A DNA stretch of 64,000 bases from Ceriagrion tenellum (GCA_963169105.1 OY720637.1:57124964-57188963); one strand, 5' to 3'; numbered from the stretch's first letter, positions 1 through 11,800 are shown. Translations and numbers: made by a program. Notes: generated by a model from the sequence alone, not told the origin.

Positions 1-342
1 AGTAGCTGAGGTGGACGGAAAGGAAGACTAACGAGGAAATACTTGAGATCGTGGGCGAGGAAAGGAAACTTGAATGAAATTCGAGATCGGCAGTGTAGGT
101 GGCTGGAGGATGTAATAAGGGGCTATGGGTTGCTCAAGAATGTGATGAGAGGGAAGGAATTTGGGCAGGCGGGGAAGAGGAAGGAGGATTTGTTTTAATT
201 AGTGGAATGAAGAAGGGTAGATCGTATGCTGAGGCGAAAAGGGATATACTACAGTGATAAAGGCCCCTGTAAGTGTAGAAAACCGGGAGGAGATTCTCTG
301 GCATTCAGCAAGACCTACCTTCAACGGTAGAATACTTTTTTT
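1..342 (+). mobile_element. LINE-A copy A1, reverse transcriptase C-terminus and 3' tail, cut by the window start
   Basis: Reading forward gives LRWTERKTNEEILEIVGEER, the RT C-terminal block shared by all LINE-A copies here. A one-base loss near position 70 breaks the frame. The 3' untranslated tail follows: a GGAGATTCTCTGGCATTC block near 290 and the family-terminal CGGTAGAATAC at about 325-335, ahead of a T-rich run. This is a pseudogene fragment. The same ending in other copies fixes the 3' boundary; the 5' side lies outside the window. Confidence 0.85.
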
Positions 343-611
343 TAATACTTTATTACCTCGTAGAAGAACCGAAGCAGCAGATCACCTCATCATTCATAGT
401 GGTCTAAACACAGGTCGCAAAGCTAATTATTTACCTTTTATATCTTATTATTGGTTTGTCTCTCTTATTATTCAGGATACAATACCTTGTGCATAGCTTT
501 GAGTGTACGTATGATAGGATATTCCCAATTTCTCCCTCCGCCAAGTGCTCATCTCGTTCCCTAATCATACGCCATGACGAAGTCTTTGTTGCGGCACTAA
601 TCTCGAAAAAA

Positions 612-803
612 TTGGTGGTTCTAACTGATTTTGAGTTACTCGGGACTTGCCACGGATTAAACTGTACAAAGCCACCCGCAATGCACAATTGTGCGAAATT
701 CCACGGAGGAATTTCGCACAATTGTGGAAAGGAAAAACCATCTCGGTCAAGGCGAATGATTTTCCCTCTGTGGAATTTTGCACAATGGTGGTTCTAACTT
801 TGA
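612..803. repeat. Perfect hairpin within a short direct-repeat unit
   Basis: Bases 684-702 and 708-726 form a perfect 19-bp inverted repeat with a 5-base loop. A third, imperfect copy of the arm lies at about 771-789. The 13-base phrase GGTGGTTCTAACT occurs at about 615 and again at 788, so the hairpin sits inside a duplicated unit of about 173 bp. It may be a small foldback element; no transposon family is recognised. Confidence 0.6.
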
Positions 804-3800
804 ACAGAATTCTGTAGTTCGCGGATAGTTTCCATGTGTAGTACTGCCTTTATTTGCAAGAGAAGAAAATCCCCTGGGCCTATCTTGCCTAAATCTCACC
901 TCTCCACTGCAGTATATTCAAATAAGTCGTCTCCACGAGCTGCTAAGCGAGTTCCCATGTTCTCGCCAGATCTTTTTCAGCAGGGAAGCCCGATGAAAAA
1001 ACAAGGACAATGAGACTGTGATGCATGGATGCGAAGCCAGAAGAGATTAAGGAGCTCCCGCTTAAACGACTCTTTCTTGAGCTTAGTATCGACGCCTTTG
1101 TAAGACATGGTTCTCCTCTCTATCTCTGGATTTGCGGTATCGTCGTCCAATGTTTGAGTAATATTTACGTTTCGTAAGCTGTTGAAACTCGTTTTATTTT
1201 CCTTATCTTGCCTCTTTATTTCTTAATATGTCAGAATAGATAGTTATCCTCAAGGTTTATGCCTTAATAATGGATTTTGCCAGTTTATAAATTAATGGAA
1301 TAAATATTTGCGTTCAACTTTTGTCCTAGAGTACATAATTTGTTTAAATTCGGTTCATTTTTCGAAATTAAAATCAATGTGCTGCTCCCATTGATCCCTC
1401 AAGTGAAACAGTTAAGTATTTTAAATCTCTGTTTTTAATTTTTGTGGCTATGTCGAGGTTTTCTTCCATTCGTGTTGAATTTCTACTTAGTTTGCAGTGG
1501 CTTCAATCGCTCAGTCTACTAATAATGAAATTAGTGATTCTTGTGATGATTGAGGAAAGTGGAAAGGTATGAGATGAGCATTTTCACGAGGACTTTAAAT
1601 GGAAAACGATATCAATCAAATGTGTGATTGTGTGCTTTCTGGAGTATGTTCTAGTTGAAAGTCTGACGGTAAGATTTGAAACACCGTAGCGCCATCTCCT
1701 GAGGCAATGATAATAAACTTACCCTTTACGTACCGCTATTCTTTCGTTAGCATGTCGGTGAGTCGGGATCCTCAGGTCGATCGAGGGCGGTATATTGGCG
1801 AATGAGGTGTCGTGCAAGCCTCTTTATCGGACCGTGTGCTTCCCTCGGAAGCCGGATCTCCATCTGCCGTCTTGCCTCCGGGATATCGCCGCGCCGGTGA
1901 CCGCAGTGAATACTGGGTCTCGAAGAAGGACGCATGCGCACGGAAAGGCGCTGCTATCTGAATGGCTCCCCTGAGCTAAATAAGACCTCTCAGTGAGTGG
2001 CCGAACCCTTAGCCTAACTGATCGCTCCGAGGGATCTGCTCTTTGTCTTTTGGAGTATTTCTCTGTCATACCGTGGATACGGATTGAACTCAGCCGTAGA
2101 TATCAATTCATCTCATAAATAATGATGGAATTCTACTGTTCAAGTTTAAAACCTACCTAATGGAGCCTAAGTATGTTACATATGCCTACTTTACATTATA
2201 TCAATTTTGATGAATCTTTAAAATGTAGAAAAATTGAAAATTTTCGTCGCACTTAAAAAGAATTCTACCAGTATTGTCGAATAAAATTGTGTGGAATTAT
2301 TACTCTTTACCGTGATTTAATAGTGTAGCATAATTATCATGCTTTTTCTCTTCGTATACAGAAGCACTCATATAAAGTAGGCCATTCTCGTTGTTTGGAA
2401 GGTAATAATTAAAAAGAAGGACTTGAAAGGTCTATTAATATCCAGGCACCGAAAATATCAAGCTGATATTTTATTTCACAGGCATCGCGGAGTGAAATGC
2501 CACCTTGTCCCTCTTCCTTGAGGCTCTTTTAAATTCTTCGGCCGCGTTGCAGACGGATGAAAGATCTTGGAGATATTTTATTATTCATCCTGTCTGTTAA
2601 ACTGAGAGCGATGTACTCTAAAAAATGGTTGGGGTGAAGTGTTGATGCAAAGGAGTCATCTCTCGAATACTTTGAATGACCTGAATTAATTTTTAATGCC
2701 AGCTCCTCTCTAGAAGAAAGTGTTCGCGCATCTGAAATGCTCTTCTCCCATCTTGGTAAGAAATCTCGGCAGAACGTGAGAGATTCAAAACTCTACGAGG
2801 CTTTATTTTTTTCTCAAACTTCAAGAATCTTTCAAAGAAAATTCCGAAGCATTTGCGTTTTTTCGCGGGAAGTGGTAAAGGCGTTGGCAGCCCGTTCGTC
2901 GACTACGTGAAAGTTTTACTTTGAGTGATTGATATAGCTTTGTGATAACTTTTACTGAATAATTTCTATTGCAGTGATCATCTAAAAAGCCTTGTCGGGT
3001 CTTTCATACATCAGGTTGAATTTTCATAAACCTTTTTCTTGTGTGATACGGAAAATATAAATAGCCCTCCGAGGGACTGCTTGTCTCATTAGCGATTTAC
3101 CTCACTGATTCTTTAAGAGCAGGTTTTTTTACGAGTGAATTTTACATTTTATTAATGTCTAATGAATAATCAAAGGCTATAATTTAACACTAATTAACTG
3201 TAATGACTTAACCCAAAATTAGAATATATCGTCCATCACCTCAGCACCATTTATCCTGTCCCATTCTCCTTTTTAATTAGTTATGGTTTAGAATTAATGT
3301 GATCCCAAAGAAGAATCATTTAGTCACGGTTCAAGTGCCACTTTCATTACATGAACATTTTGTCTTTTATTAGTTTTATTACATCCTCTGAGCCTCTACC
3401 AATTTTTTAGCCTGCCGTGTTTCTGTGTTTTATCATAATTCAAGGCATAAGCTGTCCCAAAATAGCGAAGTAATGCATTTCATGTGGTTTCACATATGGG
3501 CTGATGTTTAATATATTATTTTACAATTTGATAACAATATCATGATTTAATGTTATTGGTAAAGCTTAGCTAAATTAGGCAGCAGAGATTCGCCTCGGAC
3601 GAGAGAGTAAAATATTCTAATAACACTCGCATATGAACCAAATTGAGTTGAACAACGCCGATGAATTAATAAAATCTTGACTTGTGGTTTTTTTAACCGA
3701 ATCATCGATGCATGGGATGGAAAAATTATTAGCTCTTAGATTCTAAGATAAAACTGTTGCGCTTTATTCACTTTTTGTTGAATTTTTATTACTCTCCGTG

Positions 3801-4389
3801 TCAATTAATATATGCGTTCAATGAAACGTTGTTTTGAGCACCTGAGATATATTTTTAACCCCGGCTTTCATGCCTCGTTACACTTGATACCTTCCTCATT
3901 TCCTCCGGGCGGAATCTGATAGCCGGATTAGCTTCGCGTTTCCGAATCGGTTTCCGATTTACTATTGAATCTGTGACGTATACATGGTTACATGTATGGT
4001 CGTGCTGGGCCTTAGCAATTGCCTGACAATGCTGTCGGAAGGAGAGGAGGCGTGTGATTTCAATTCCTTCTTGTTTCTCGTTCTTAAAATATGTTCATCT
4101 GATAGGATACGCAGAATGCGATACTACGTTCGGGTACTTGAGTCGTGAGGTGTAGGAATCTTTTTTATGGATTTGTACGGTAAGATTTACATTTGTCGTC
4201 CTTTCGGAAGCATTTCAGTATAACCTGGTGGAGGTAATTCTGGGCCTATGCTTCTCAATTTTAACCCGTTTATTTTTTGTGAATTTTTGCGCTGCGGATT
4301 AGGACTATTGATAAGTTTGTTTATGTCATCATGAGGTTCACGGTTAACGTCCACTTATACAGACGAAGAACTACGTTGAAGTAAACTCC
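804..4389. other. AT-rich intergenic or intronic DNA, nothing recognised
   Basis: No reading frame with recognisable protein features, no RNA gene and no clear transposon ends were found. A somewhat GC-richer patch at about 1740-2070 has short overlapping open frames on the minus strand, but they carry no family motif. Confidence 0.5.
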
Positions 4390-4545
4390 ACATGGTACCC
4401 ACTATGGGTTGGGTTTCCCTTGAAAAACATCCACCACTGCCGGGATTCGATCTCAAACCTAATGGATGGAATGGTAGGTCCCACGGCACCTCATCGACTG
4501 TGTGTGGTAGCTGGTGTCTCGGGGTTATTTTAAGTTATTTACAAA
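4390..4545 (-). mobile_element. tRNA-derived SINE head (decayed)
   Basis: On the minus strand a polymerase III B-box-like stretch, GATCGAATCCCGGC, lies at about 4439-4452, with GGTAGCTGG-like sequence upstream (to about 4515). No cloverleaf closes with an acceptor stem, so this is not a tRNA gene. It reads as a SINE head continuing minus-strand-ward to about 4390. Family unknown. Confidence 0.4.
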
Positions 4546-5404
4546 GTTTTTCCTTTAAGGACATGGAGAACATTAACAATGCATTCTGAAAAGTGGTGAC
4601 CATGATTCCGGTATTTTGTGTTGCTTCTAAATCTGCCTTCTACTCCATGAGCCATTGCTATGGCACGTGCCTATGCATGCTATGCCTTTGGCGGTAAAAA
4701 AAGATTCTAGGGTAAAGGATTTGGGGGAGGGAAGGTGGTGTGAAATCTAATGAATGGATTTGGAACACCGCGGAACGCATAACTTAACGTACTTCTGCAA
4801 TGCAGCATAAAACATCAGCCACCCAAAGGAAGGATCTTGAAAGCCACGAAATTTAATAATGCTTATAATTACTTTAATTACTTCAGTAATGGAGACTTTT
4901 TGACTGTTTTTCAGAGAGTAACCTGTAGATAAAGTAAAGTCATTTTATTGCATTCAACAGCAATCACTTGAAACGTTGAATTTACATTTCATCCACGTGA
5001 AAGCTAGGTTGCCTCTAAGGAACACCTGAGGCAACCCTCATCAAAAACACATACACTGCCAACATAAAACATACTCTAGTACGTAATATTATACATAATC
5101 ATCTTATACATGATAAAAAGCCATTGAATTAATAAAACAATTATGATAGAGTCATTACTTTACAAAGTAGCATTAAGTTTGAGAAAATAATGGTATATAA
5201 TATTTCAGAAAAAACTAACAGTATCTTCTTCAGCCAATATCCCAAAATTGGCCCACTGTAGAAATAACTTACAACTTTTCGTATTTTTTATAGTATCAGA
5301 CAACATATAATACACTTTTGGACTAATATAAAACAAATAATCGCTTGAAAATGGTTAAATTTGGCTTGATTGATTGAATATGTCCCCTTCTACATGTAGG
5401 CAAT
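4546..5404. other. AT-rich DNA with one short hairpin
   Basis: No gene seen. Bases 5007-5015 and 5028-5036 (GGTTGCCTC and its complement) form a perfect 9-bp stem with a 12-base loop. It is too short and isolated to call an RNA gene. Confidence 0.4.
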
Positions 5405-5676
5405 CAGACGAGAATGGACATAGGCGTTCGAGATGTAGGTAGGGACGAGGATGGAGAGTGGTTACGGTGTACGGAAAGGAAGACAAACGAGGAAGTGCTT
5501 GGCATGATGGATGAGGAAAGGAGTCTTATGGATGAGATCAGGATGAGGCCAAGGTGGTTGGAGGAGTTAACGAGGGGCAAAATGTTGCGTAAGACCGTGA
5601 TAGGCAGGAGGATGTTGGGTAAGCGGCGAATGGCAAGAAAGACAATAGGTTTCATGGACGATATATATGCTCATAA
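5405..5676 (+). mobile_element. LINE-A copy A2, RT C-terminal fragment
   Basis: One frame stays open across the fragment and reads ERKTNEEVLGMMDEER, then RWLEELTRGKMLRK, then MLGKRRMARKTIGFMDD. These align with the same blocks in the other LINE-A copies. The 3' end is cut short after the FMD motif, and the family-terminal CGGTAGAATAC is missing. The fragment is 5'-truncated just before ERKTNEE, with a garbled version of the upstream FEMWV block at 5414-5450. Confidence 0.8.
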
Positions 5677-5716
5677 TCAGTGATTTCAGGCCTGATTGAG
5701 TGGAAACGGAACATAA

Positions 5717-5955
5717 CTGCTCTTCGAAAAAATGAGATACGTCCCCTGTGATTGGATTTAATACGACCGGTTTCGCGTTTTACAGCATCTTCAGGTGAAG
5801 CTACTGTATAAGATGCTATCAGGTGGTGTCAGGTGCAAAACAACTGCTATATGCGAAGCTGTCAGGTGAAGCTGCTGTAAAAAATCTAAACCGGTCGCAC
5901 AAATCCTCGTATTAAATCCTATCACAGTGGAAGTTACTCATTTTTCGAAGTGCAG
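5717..5955. mobile_element. Foldback element with a hammerhead-like motif (locus i)
   Basis: Arms of about 65 bp, inverted and alignable, run 5717-5780 and 5888-5955; the right arm has a 12-base insertion. On the minus strand (5797 to 5762) one arm reads CACCTGAAGATG, a short spacer, then GAAACCGGTCG. This matches the hammerhead core CUGANGA, the GAAA strand, an ACC/GGU stem III and a GUC cleavage triplet. Stem II is weak and one extra base follows the core. The right-arm copy is mutated in both core strands. The centre repeats CACCTGA-like phrases. A non-autonomous Penelope-like element is one reading; a plain foldback MITE is another. Confidence 0.6.
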
Positions 5956-6589
5956 AGGTGTATGCTGATGGGAGGAAAGGAATATAATCGGTGGTTAGAG
6001 TCGTGATTACGTAAAAATCGAACAATGTTTTACTTTATTCCACTTTAACCTACCTTAAGCAGTAGATAATAACGGAACATCACTGCTAACTAAGATAGCA
6101 ATAGCTGTCCAAATTTCATCTTTCAATATCTCAGCGTTCCCGTTGCAAAAACTTTTAACTCCTTTGCTTCGCACTCACCCTCTCTTGAACTCTTCTCGCA
6201 ACCCTCCGCTTTCAAATCCTTCCTTACAAACCATGTCAGCAAATTAGCCCCATCTACCCTGTTAATTTATCGATAAGTCCCCGTCCACGTTCTTCTGTTC
6301 TTTTGTATGTTTTCCATTACCAGTTATTATTTCTGAAATAATTTTTATATTTTTAATGCTTTTAATTTATTTGTTTGTTGGTCATCCAATGTTAAAAGCC
6401 TATGTGCTGTTTTTGGGACTTTTTCAAATAAATAAATAATGTAATGATTATTACCTGAAGACAGTAGTGAAACCATGTTTCCTAAACCCGTCTCTTAAGG
6501 ATCTTTCCAAACTCTAAAATACGAAAGTTGGAAATACTGCAGTAAAACTATTGACCGTGAAGTACCTGATTAACGTGTAGAAACCTGTG
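5956..6589. other. AT-rich DNA, possible LINE 3' tail at 6230-6440
   Basis: No gene seen. The stretch 6340-6440 ends in CAAATAAATAAATAATG, an ending typical of CR1/Jockey-type LINE 3' tails, but no reverse transcriptase residues could be read upstream. Confidence 0.3.
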
Positions 6590-6985
6590 CATTCTTCTAA
6601 AGCAGGCACTGAACCCAGGCCCTCGACCCGTGAAGCCAAGGCCACCGCAGGGATTCGACCTTGCGGGAACGCCCGGGGAAACTCCCCGCCGCTCCCCGCC
6701 TTCGAATCCGGCCCCGGACGGGAAAGAGGGCAGGAATGCCCGCATTCGGGAGAAACCCCGCGGTAGAATTTTAATCAAATGATCAACTGCTGAGCGCGGC
6801 GAGCGGTGGTGAAGAGTGTGCCAGAGCCAGGGAAAACTGTTTGCTCGGAAGTGCCACCACCACCACGGGGTTTACAGGAGAAGTGCTGGATTCAGGCTCT
6901 TTTTTTATTTTTGGAATTTATTCTGGAGAAGATCGGGGGAGAGTTATTTCGTGAGGGGATGAGGTTGGGAGGGAATCGTCCTGAC
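6590..6985. other. GC-rich patch with B-box-like sequences
   Basis: A GC- and CpG-rich stretch, 6600-6760, has minus-strand phrases GGTCGAATCCCTGC (near 6650) and GGGTTCAGTGCCTGC (near 6605) that resemble tRNA B-boxes. No cloverleaf and no clear A-box. It could be a decayed SINE or simple GC-rich DNA. Confidence 0.25.
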
Positions 6986-7254
6986 GCGGATTAAGGGGAG
7001 GGAATTAAGGGAACGGAGGGGGGGGAGACGGGTGGGGGAGGGAAGGGGCGGGAGGTATGGCCATGGGAGGGGGCTTTGAGGGAGTGGGCCAAGCGTGATC
7101 GTATTGATCCCTTGCCGAGGACAAACTTCCCTTGGCGCTCTCTCCCCCCCCCCCTCGTGCCTTTAACGCATCCCTCCCGCCCCCTCCGTACCCTGGATTC
7201 CTCTCCCTCCCCTCTCGGGAAACCCTTCCCCCCTTCAAGTTCCAACCCCTCCCT
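6986..7254. other. Purine tract followed by pyrimidine tract; G-quadruplex motif
   Basis: Bases about 6990-7090 are G/A-rich and 7138-7254 are C/T-rich on the same strand. At 7016-7047 four or more G-runs are separated by 1-4 bases, an intramolecular quadruplex pattern. Open frames here are composition artefacts rich in P, S and R or G, E and R. Confidence 0.5.
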
Positions 7255-7600
7255 GACGCGTCATCCGACGCTCGATACGGCAGCGAGGTGGGAGGGGTAA
7301 GATGGCGCCCAGCCTACGAGCATTCATACCCTAGAGAGGGCGGCGCGCACAGGCTACCCGTGCTGGTACAGTTGTGACGTCACACGCGGTCGGCACGTCT
7401 ATTATGGGACTTCGCGATCGTTTGGTATCGAGCGTTATGGTGGAGCCCGCCATTGTCGCATTTCGTACCTCAGCGAACTTGGTTCGGGGAGCCGCTTATT
7501 GTTTTCGGTACAAATGCGGCAACATTTGGCGCAATATCTTTCGGCTCGTATCGATATTGGGGTTTCGTCATTGTTACCAACATATTGGAGCCTGATTAAT
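7255..7600. promoter_or_regulatory. CpG-rich candidate promoter with CRE and YY1-like sites
   Basis: This stretch is CpG-rich against an AT-rich background. It has a perfect cAMP-response palindrome TGACGTCA at 7375-7382 and AAGATGGCG, the core of a YY1-type site, at 7299-7307. An ATGG start context lies at 7437, inside a 73-codon open frame of no recognised family. No splice-supported gene follows, so the promoter call rests on composition and two short motifs. Confidence 0.25.
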
Positions 7601-8399
7601 CCGTGGAATCTCCTCAGAATAAACTAGACTTTTTTTTGAATCATCGAGGTAAAAAAAGCTGAAAAGGCGCTTCTAAATATAACAATAATAACTGTTTAGC
7701 CATTACTTTCAAGCAGAAAGGGAAGAAAGGTGGTTTTTGTTTCACTGGAACGTATTAACAAAGGCTGCAGGAGAATTTTGAGCATTTTTCTTTTTCAGAC
7801 ATCCGCATAATACTTCAGGAGAATAACATTGGACCCAAATCTTTACAGCGAGAAAAGTGAAACGTTGACAAATGATGTATATCTGTGAAAGGCTTTATGC
7901 GCTTATGAGTTGCTGTGAATGAGGCATTATGAATAAACAAGTATTCTAATCCCCCATATTGAATCCATATTGGATGCAGTAATTTGAAAAAACCGCTGTA
8001 GCCAATGGGTAGTTTACAGATTAATCTGTTGAGTCTAATGCATGCTGAACGAAGTTGGCTGAAATTAGAATAAAGAAGTCGATCTTAACATATCAATGTG
8101 AAACCCTCCCAGGAGTAAATATCATTATATCATGTAATTAGCATCATCATTATATGTGTAATTTGGGCAAACGTTGAATCTCAATGGTTCACTTACGTAA
8201 AATCGTAAGTGAAGTTTCCCTAAGCCGTAGGGATTATGGGAAGCGTAAAGGGAAAACGTCGCCTCTCACTTCATGCGCATGTTTAACGTTTGAAATTCAA
8301 AATGATGAATTACCCCGCTCGTCTTGAGATAAAGGCTTTACCTTTGGAAATAACTTTCTCCTACTGAGGGCGTCTCTAGCCTGCAAATGCTCCAGGCGA
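7601..8399. other. AT-rich DNA with one perfect hairpin
   Basis: Nothing gene-like. TTCACTTACG at 8188-8197 pairs perfectly with 8204-8213 across a 6-base loop. Confidence 0.4.
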
Positions 8400-8600
8400 C
8401 CAACCGAGGGAGGGTTTACTTGACTAAGGGTTGGCGGGGAGAGTGTTTCGGAGAGGGGGAGGAAGTAAGGGGAGGTTTGGCAGAGGGGTGAGTTGCGTGC
8501 TGTGATGGATGTGGGCGGGGGGGGGCGGGAGGAAATGGGGGTGGAAGGGCTGAATCGAAAGGGCTGTGTGCTCACGGGGAGGAAAGTGAAGGGCCGAACT
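8400..8600. other. G-rich tract with G-quadruplex motif
   Basis: Runs of G at 8513-8541 (GGG, a nine-G run, GGG, then GGGGG) are separated by short loops and fit a quadruplex pattern. The open frames that cross this tract are low-complexity and unsupported. Confidence 0.4.
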
Positions 8601-9866
8601 GGCGTTGGAAAAGCGATTTATTTGGGCGGAATTGAGGACTTTCTATTAATTCTGCTCCTAGCGTCCCTTTCATCGCCCGGGTTTGCCGGTCCATGTCTTG
8701 TCCATCACGTTGGTCTTAATAAGCTGGGGAGATGCTTTTCAAGCGATCGCCTTTCGTGTAATTCGTGCGGAGCGAGAAAAGATATCGCGACTCATTTTTT
8801 TACAGCTTTTCCAGGAAGCGAAATTGAGGTTTGGAAGCCCCTCAAGGATCAGGTGATCGGTTTCCATTCTTGTTTGAGGAGGAGTTAAGCTACACTAACG
8901 TCACTGAAACTCCTCTTAAGATATTGTAGCGTCACGTTCAGTTTACATCCAACAATGTTGGATCTTTTTGCAGATTTGATGCTGCGAATTTTCAATGCAC
9001 CGAGTGAAGTTTTAACTATATATGTTTCAACAACCGATGAAAACATCCCCGTAGCCTCTGTTCATCAGGGTTTTCATAGCATGCTCCTAATACATAGACA
9101 CCCAATTATCTCTACATTGGACGGCAAAAACTCCATCTTGGCGGATCTCTATACTTAGTACACGAAGAGTTCAGCCCGCTTCCACCGAGGACGACAGTTT
9201 TCAGGGCATATCTTAGTTTATAACGTGAGTGAGGACGAGCAGCACACATTTCTGATAATTGGATCATGTAAAAAGCTCCAAATAGCCTAAGCAGCCGGAT
9301 GAAAGCGAAGTGAATGTGGGCAGGGCATTGAAATAAACAAAGGGAAGACGGTAGCATGATATCTTCATAGTACGACGATTCCTAAAAACTAGTCAATGAC
9401 TAATTGACATTAATAAGATATTTCCTAGAGGTTACATTTTAAATGCACCTGCTTCACGCCGGACCTGGTGGGTTTTGTCGATATTCATGAAGAGTAAAGC
9501 ACCTGATGCCACTCTGTAGTTGAACGCGTTGTGACAGATAATTATATCTATGGATGAGTAACTGTTTCTGGAGCAAGTTTCTTTTCATTAAATTTACTTT
9601 TTCTTATGATTTACCGACTTCGGAGCTTATACGCATTGATTTTAAGCCTTAAGTCACGAAATTTCTGAATAATGTCTGCATTTGCCGGCTCATGCAATTC
9701 TGAATTGCTATGTAAACAAATTATTAAGACCTATTTTTGCGTTTTGTTAAATATGTATATCGATTCTGCGCATACTTGATTTAAATATCGTTCCCGGGTG
9801 CATTTGGTTTCTCAGAAGTATTTTTGGGATATCGACTCTTCCCTGAGTGACCGGTAAGATCCACTC
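8601..9866. other. No gene recognised
   Basis: Mixed-composition DNA. Short open frames show no family signature and no transposon ends were found. Confidence 0.4.
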
Positions 9867-10470
9867 CAGATTGTAATCAGGTGTTAACCCTCTATACTTT
9901 GATTTTTTTCGTCCACCATGTTCAGTCATCTCACATGTTACCCTTCTAATGGGAGAATCAGGAACTAAAAGTTGCGATTGAGAGATATTTTCATTGCGAA
10001 GCTGCACGATTGATGTCACAAAGGCATGTAGACCTGAAGAAATATAATCAGAGACAAAAAATAAACTCTTTCTACAGGTTACCTCTAGGTCAATCAACAT
10101 GATAGAGAGATAAAAAGGAATTAACCCTCTAATTTCGTGATTCACATCCGACCAAGGATATGGTCGAACCCGTTTGTGTTAAATGGCGTAGGGGCTCCCA
10201 CTGCTATAGTGTATAGAAATATTAGATGGAGGAACTTGTCATCGAAAAAAAGGAAGCGAAGAAGCATTTGCCATCGCCACTCGGCGAAATCTTCCTTTCA
10301 GATTGTTATCAGGTGTTGAAAAGGAATGTAACCTCAAATTTCGTGCTTCACAGCCGACCAAGGATATGGTCGAACCCGTTTGTGTAAGAAGGCGTAGGGG
10401 CTCCCACTACTTTAGTGTATTGATATATTGCAGAGAGGGACGCGTCTTCCAAAAAAAAGGAAATGAAGGA
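9867..10470. repeat. Tandem repeat, period about 206 bp
   Basis: The unit starting at 10115 (AAGGAATTAACC) restarts at 10321 (AAGGAATGTAACC). The phrase ACCAAGGATATGGTCGAACC occurs at 10151 and 10357, exactly 206 bases apart, followed by matching GGCGTAGGGGCTCCCACT. The second unit is partial, ending near 10465. A phrase at 9867 (CAGATTGTAATCAGGTGTTA) matches the end of unit one at about 10298, so a more diverged earlier unit may precede. It could be a satellite fragment or a segmental duplication. Confidence 0.75.
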
Positions 10471-11044
10471 GCCGGGTGGATGCCGACAGGAGATGAATGC
10501 GGGAGAAATCGTTGACCACCAGCGGTGGTGTTAGGAACGGGGAAAAATGAGTGATGTCCTCATCTCGCCGTGATATCTCGGCCGTCTCCTGCATCCCTCC
10601 GGTCTGTGTGCCGAGGCGAGGGTGGGAAGGAGGAGGAGGCGGAGGGAGGAAGAGGCGGCGTGGGGGGTGAGGAGGGAACGCGTGGGAGGCGGTGGTCTGA
10701 GGAAGGGCACCCCCTTAATCGAGTTGAGCCGGCAACACGATTGGTTCTGTCACATTTAACCAGGGGAATGACTTCGAGTCCCAGCGGTGGCAGATGTTTT
10801 CGGACGAGACGATTGCATGTTGGCGCTCGCCACAAACATGAGCCGCGACGACGCGACGGAGGAGGGGAACTCGAAATACTTCGTTCTGCTCCCGCTGTTG
10901 CGGTTACGCTACAATTTCGAGCGTCTCCTTTCACCCTTTTCCACCCCTACTCTTCGGTTCATGTTCCTCTTCTAGGGTTCGGGAGTTGGAGATAGTTGAG
11001 CGATTTTGAGCCACGTCTCTAACTCCTCTAACTCCACGAACTAA
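10471..11044. other. G/A-rich tract and non-coding DNA
   Basis: Bases about 10600-10700 are strongly purine-rich (GGAGGAGGAGGCGGAGGGAG). Overlapping open frames on both strands arise from this composition. Nothing else recognised. Confidence 0.4.
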
Positions 11045-11470
11045 AGTCTTCGCGAATTCTTTATAATATCCGGCTCCAATGTATGGAATGCTTTACCTCA
11101 TGATCTAAAAAAGACTAAAAGTTTATTATCTTTCAAAAATAAGTACTTCAAATGCCTCCTAAATGCTCAAATTGAGTAATATTTTAGATAATAGTTTTTT
11201 CAGTAGTTTTCACATTTATTGGTGTACTTCACTGTTTATTGTTCACCTATGGTATCTTCCTGTTTGAAAAATTATTTTGAATGTTTAGCTTCATTTTTTG
11301 TATGTTTATATTGTATATTCAATTCATCTCTCATTTTATGTATATTACGTCGTGTAATCTGTTTCTAATTCTCATGAACAAACTGCTTATCGATTTTATA
11401 CGTAACAGATCAGTAGCCTGAACCTTTTTTTTCATGCTTCAAAGGGGCTTCCCAGAGCAAATTAATTTTG
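11045..11470 (+). mobile_element. LINE-G: Jockey/CR1-type RT C-terminus and 3' tail
   Basis: A frame at 11051-11179 reads SGSNVWNALPHDLKKTKSLL, then SFKNKYFKCLLN, then a TAA stop. VWNALP followed by a lysine-rich LLSFK helix is the standard end of Jockey/CR1-superfamily reverse transcriptase polyproteins. The frame has no internal stop for 42 codons. About 290 bp of AT-rich 3' untranslated sequence follows, ending around GGGGCTTCCCAGAGCAAATT. It is 5'-truncated near 11045 and is the only copy of this family in the window. Confidence 0.8.
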
Positions 11471-11509
11471 TCTTATCTCATCTCCATCAACCAGCAGTGA
11501 TATTAAAAG

Positions 11510-11800
11510 TAAACATACTTTAATTTGTTTTGTTAATGCAGTAAGTAATCCGTGCATAGTGTTGGATAATTAGGTGTGCCATCGTCTTTCGTGATCACTG
11601 TTTTTGGAGGAAAAATAAATATAATTTTAAGAAAGCTATTTTAATTCAAGTCTTTCAGCCTTACCAAATTAGAAGTCTCAACTTGAACTTTTATGCTTGA
11701 ACTTAAGCGTTTTTTAACCTTTATTAAATTGCACAAAATATAAGTTTTCTTTTCTCTTATTTGCATATACATTTTTCGTTGAATTCTCTTTTCTTTCGTT
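11510..11800. repeat. Unclassified dispersed repeat R, copy 1
   Basis: About 280 bp here aligns with 14862-15140. Shared anchors are CATCGTCTTTCGTGATCACT (CATCGTCCTTCCTGATCACT in copy 2), TGTTTTTGGAGGAAA, AAAGCTATTTT, TTCAAGTCT and ATAAGTTTTC. No reading frame, terminal repeats or pol III boxes were seen. It may be the untranslated tail of a retroelement. Confidence 0.7.

Noticed and set aside
7016..7047. G-rich tract as a telomeric or satellite repeat
   Set aside because: No regular period and no TTAGG or TTAGGG units.
8188..8213. Short hairpin as a microRNA precursor
   Set aside because: A 10-bp stem is too short for a precursor.
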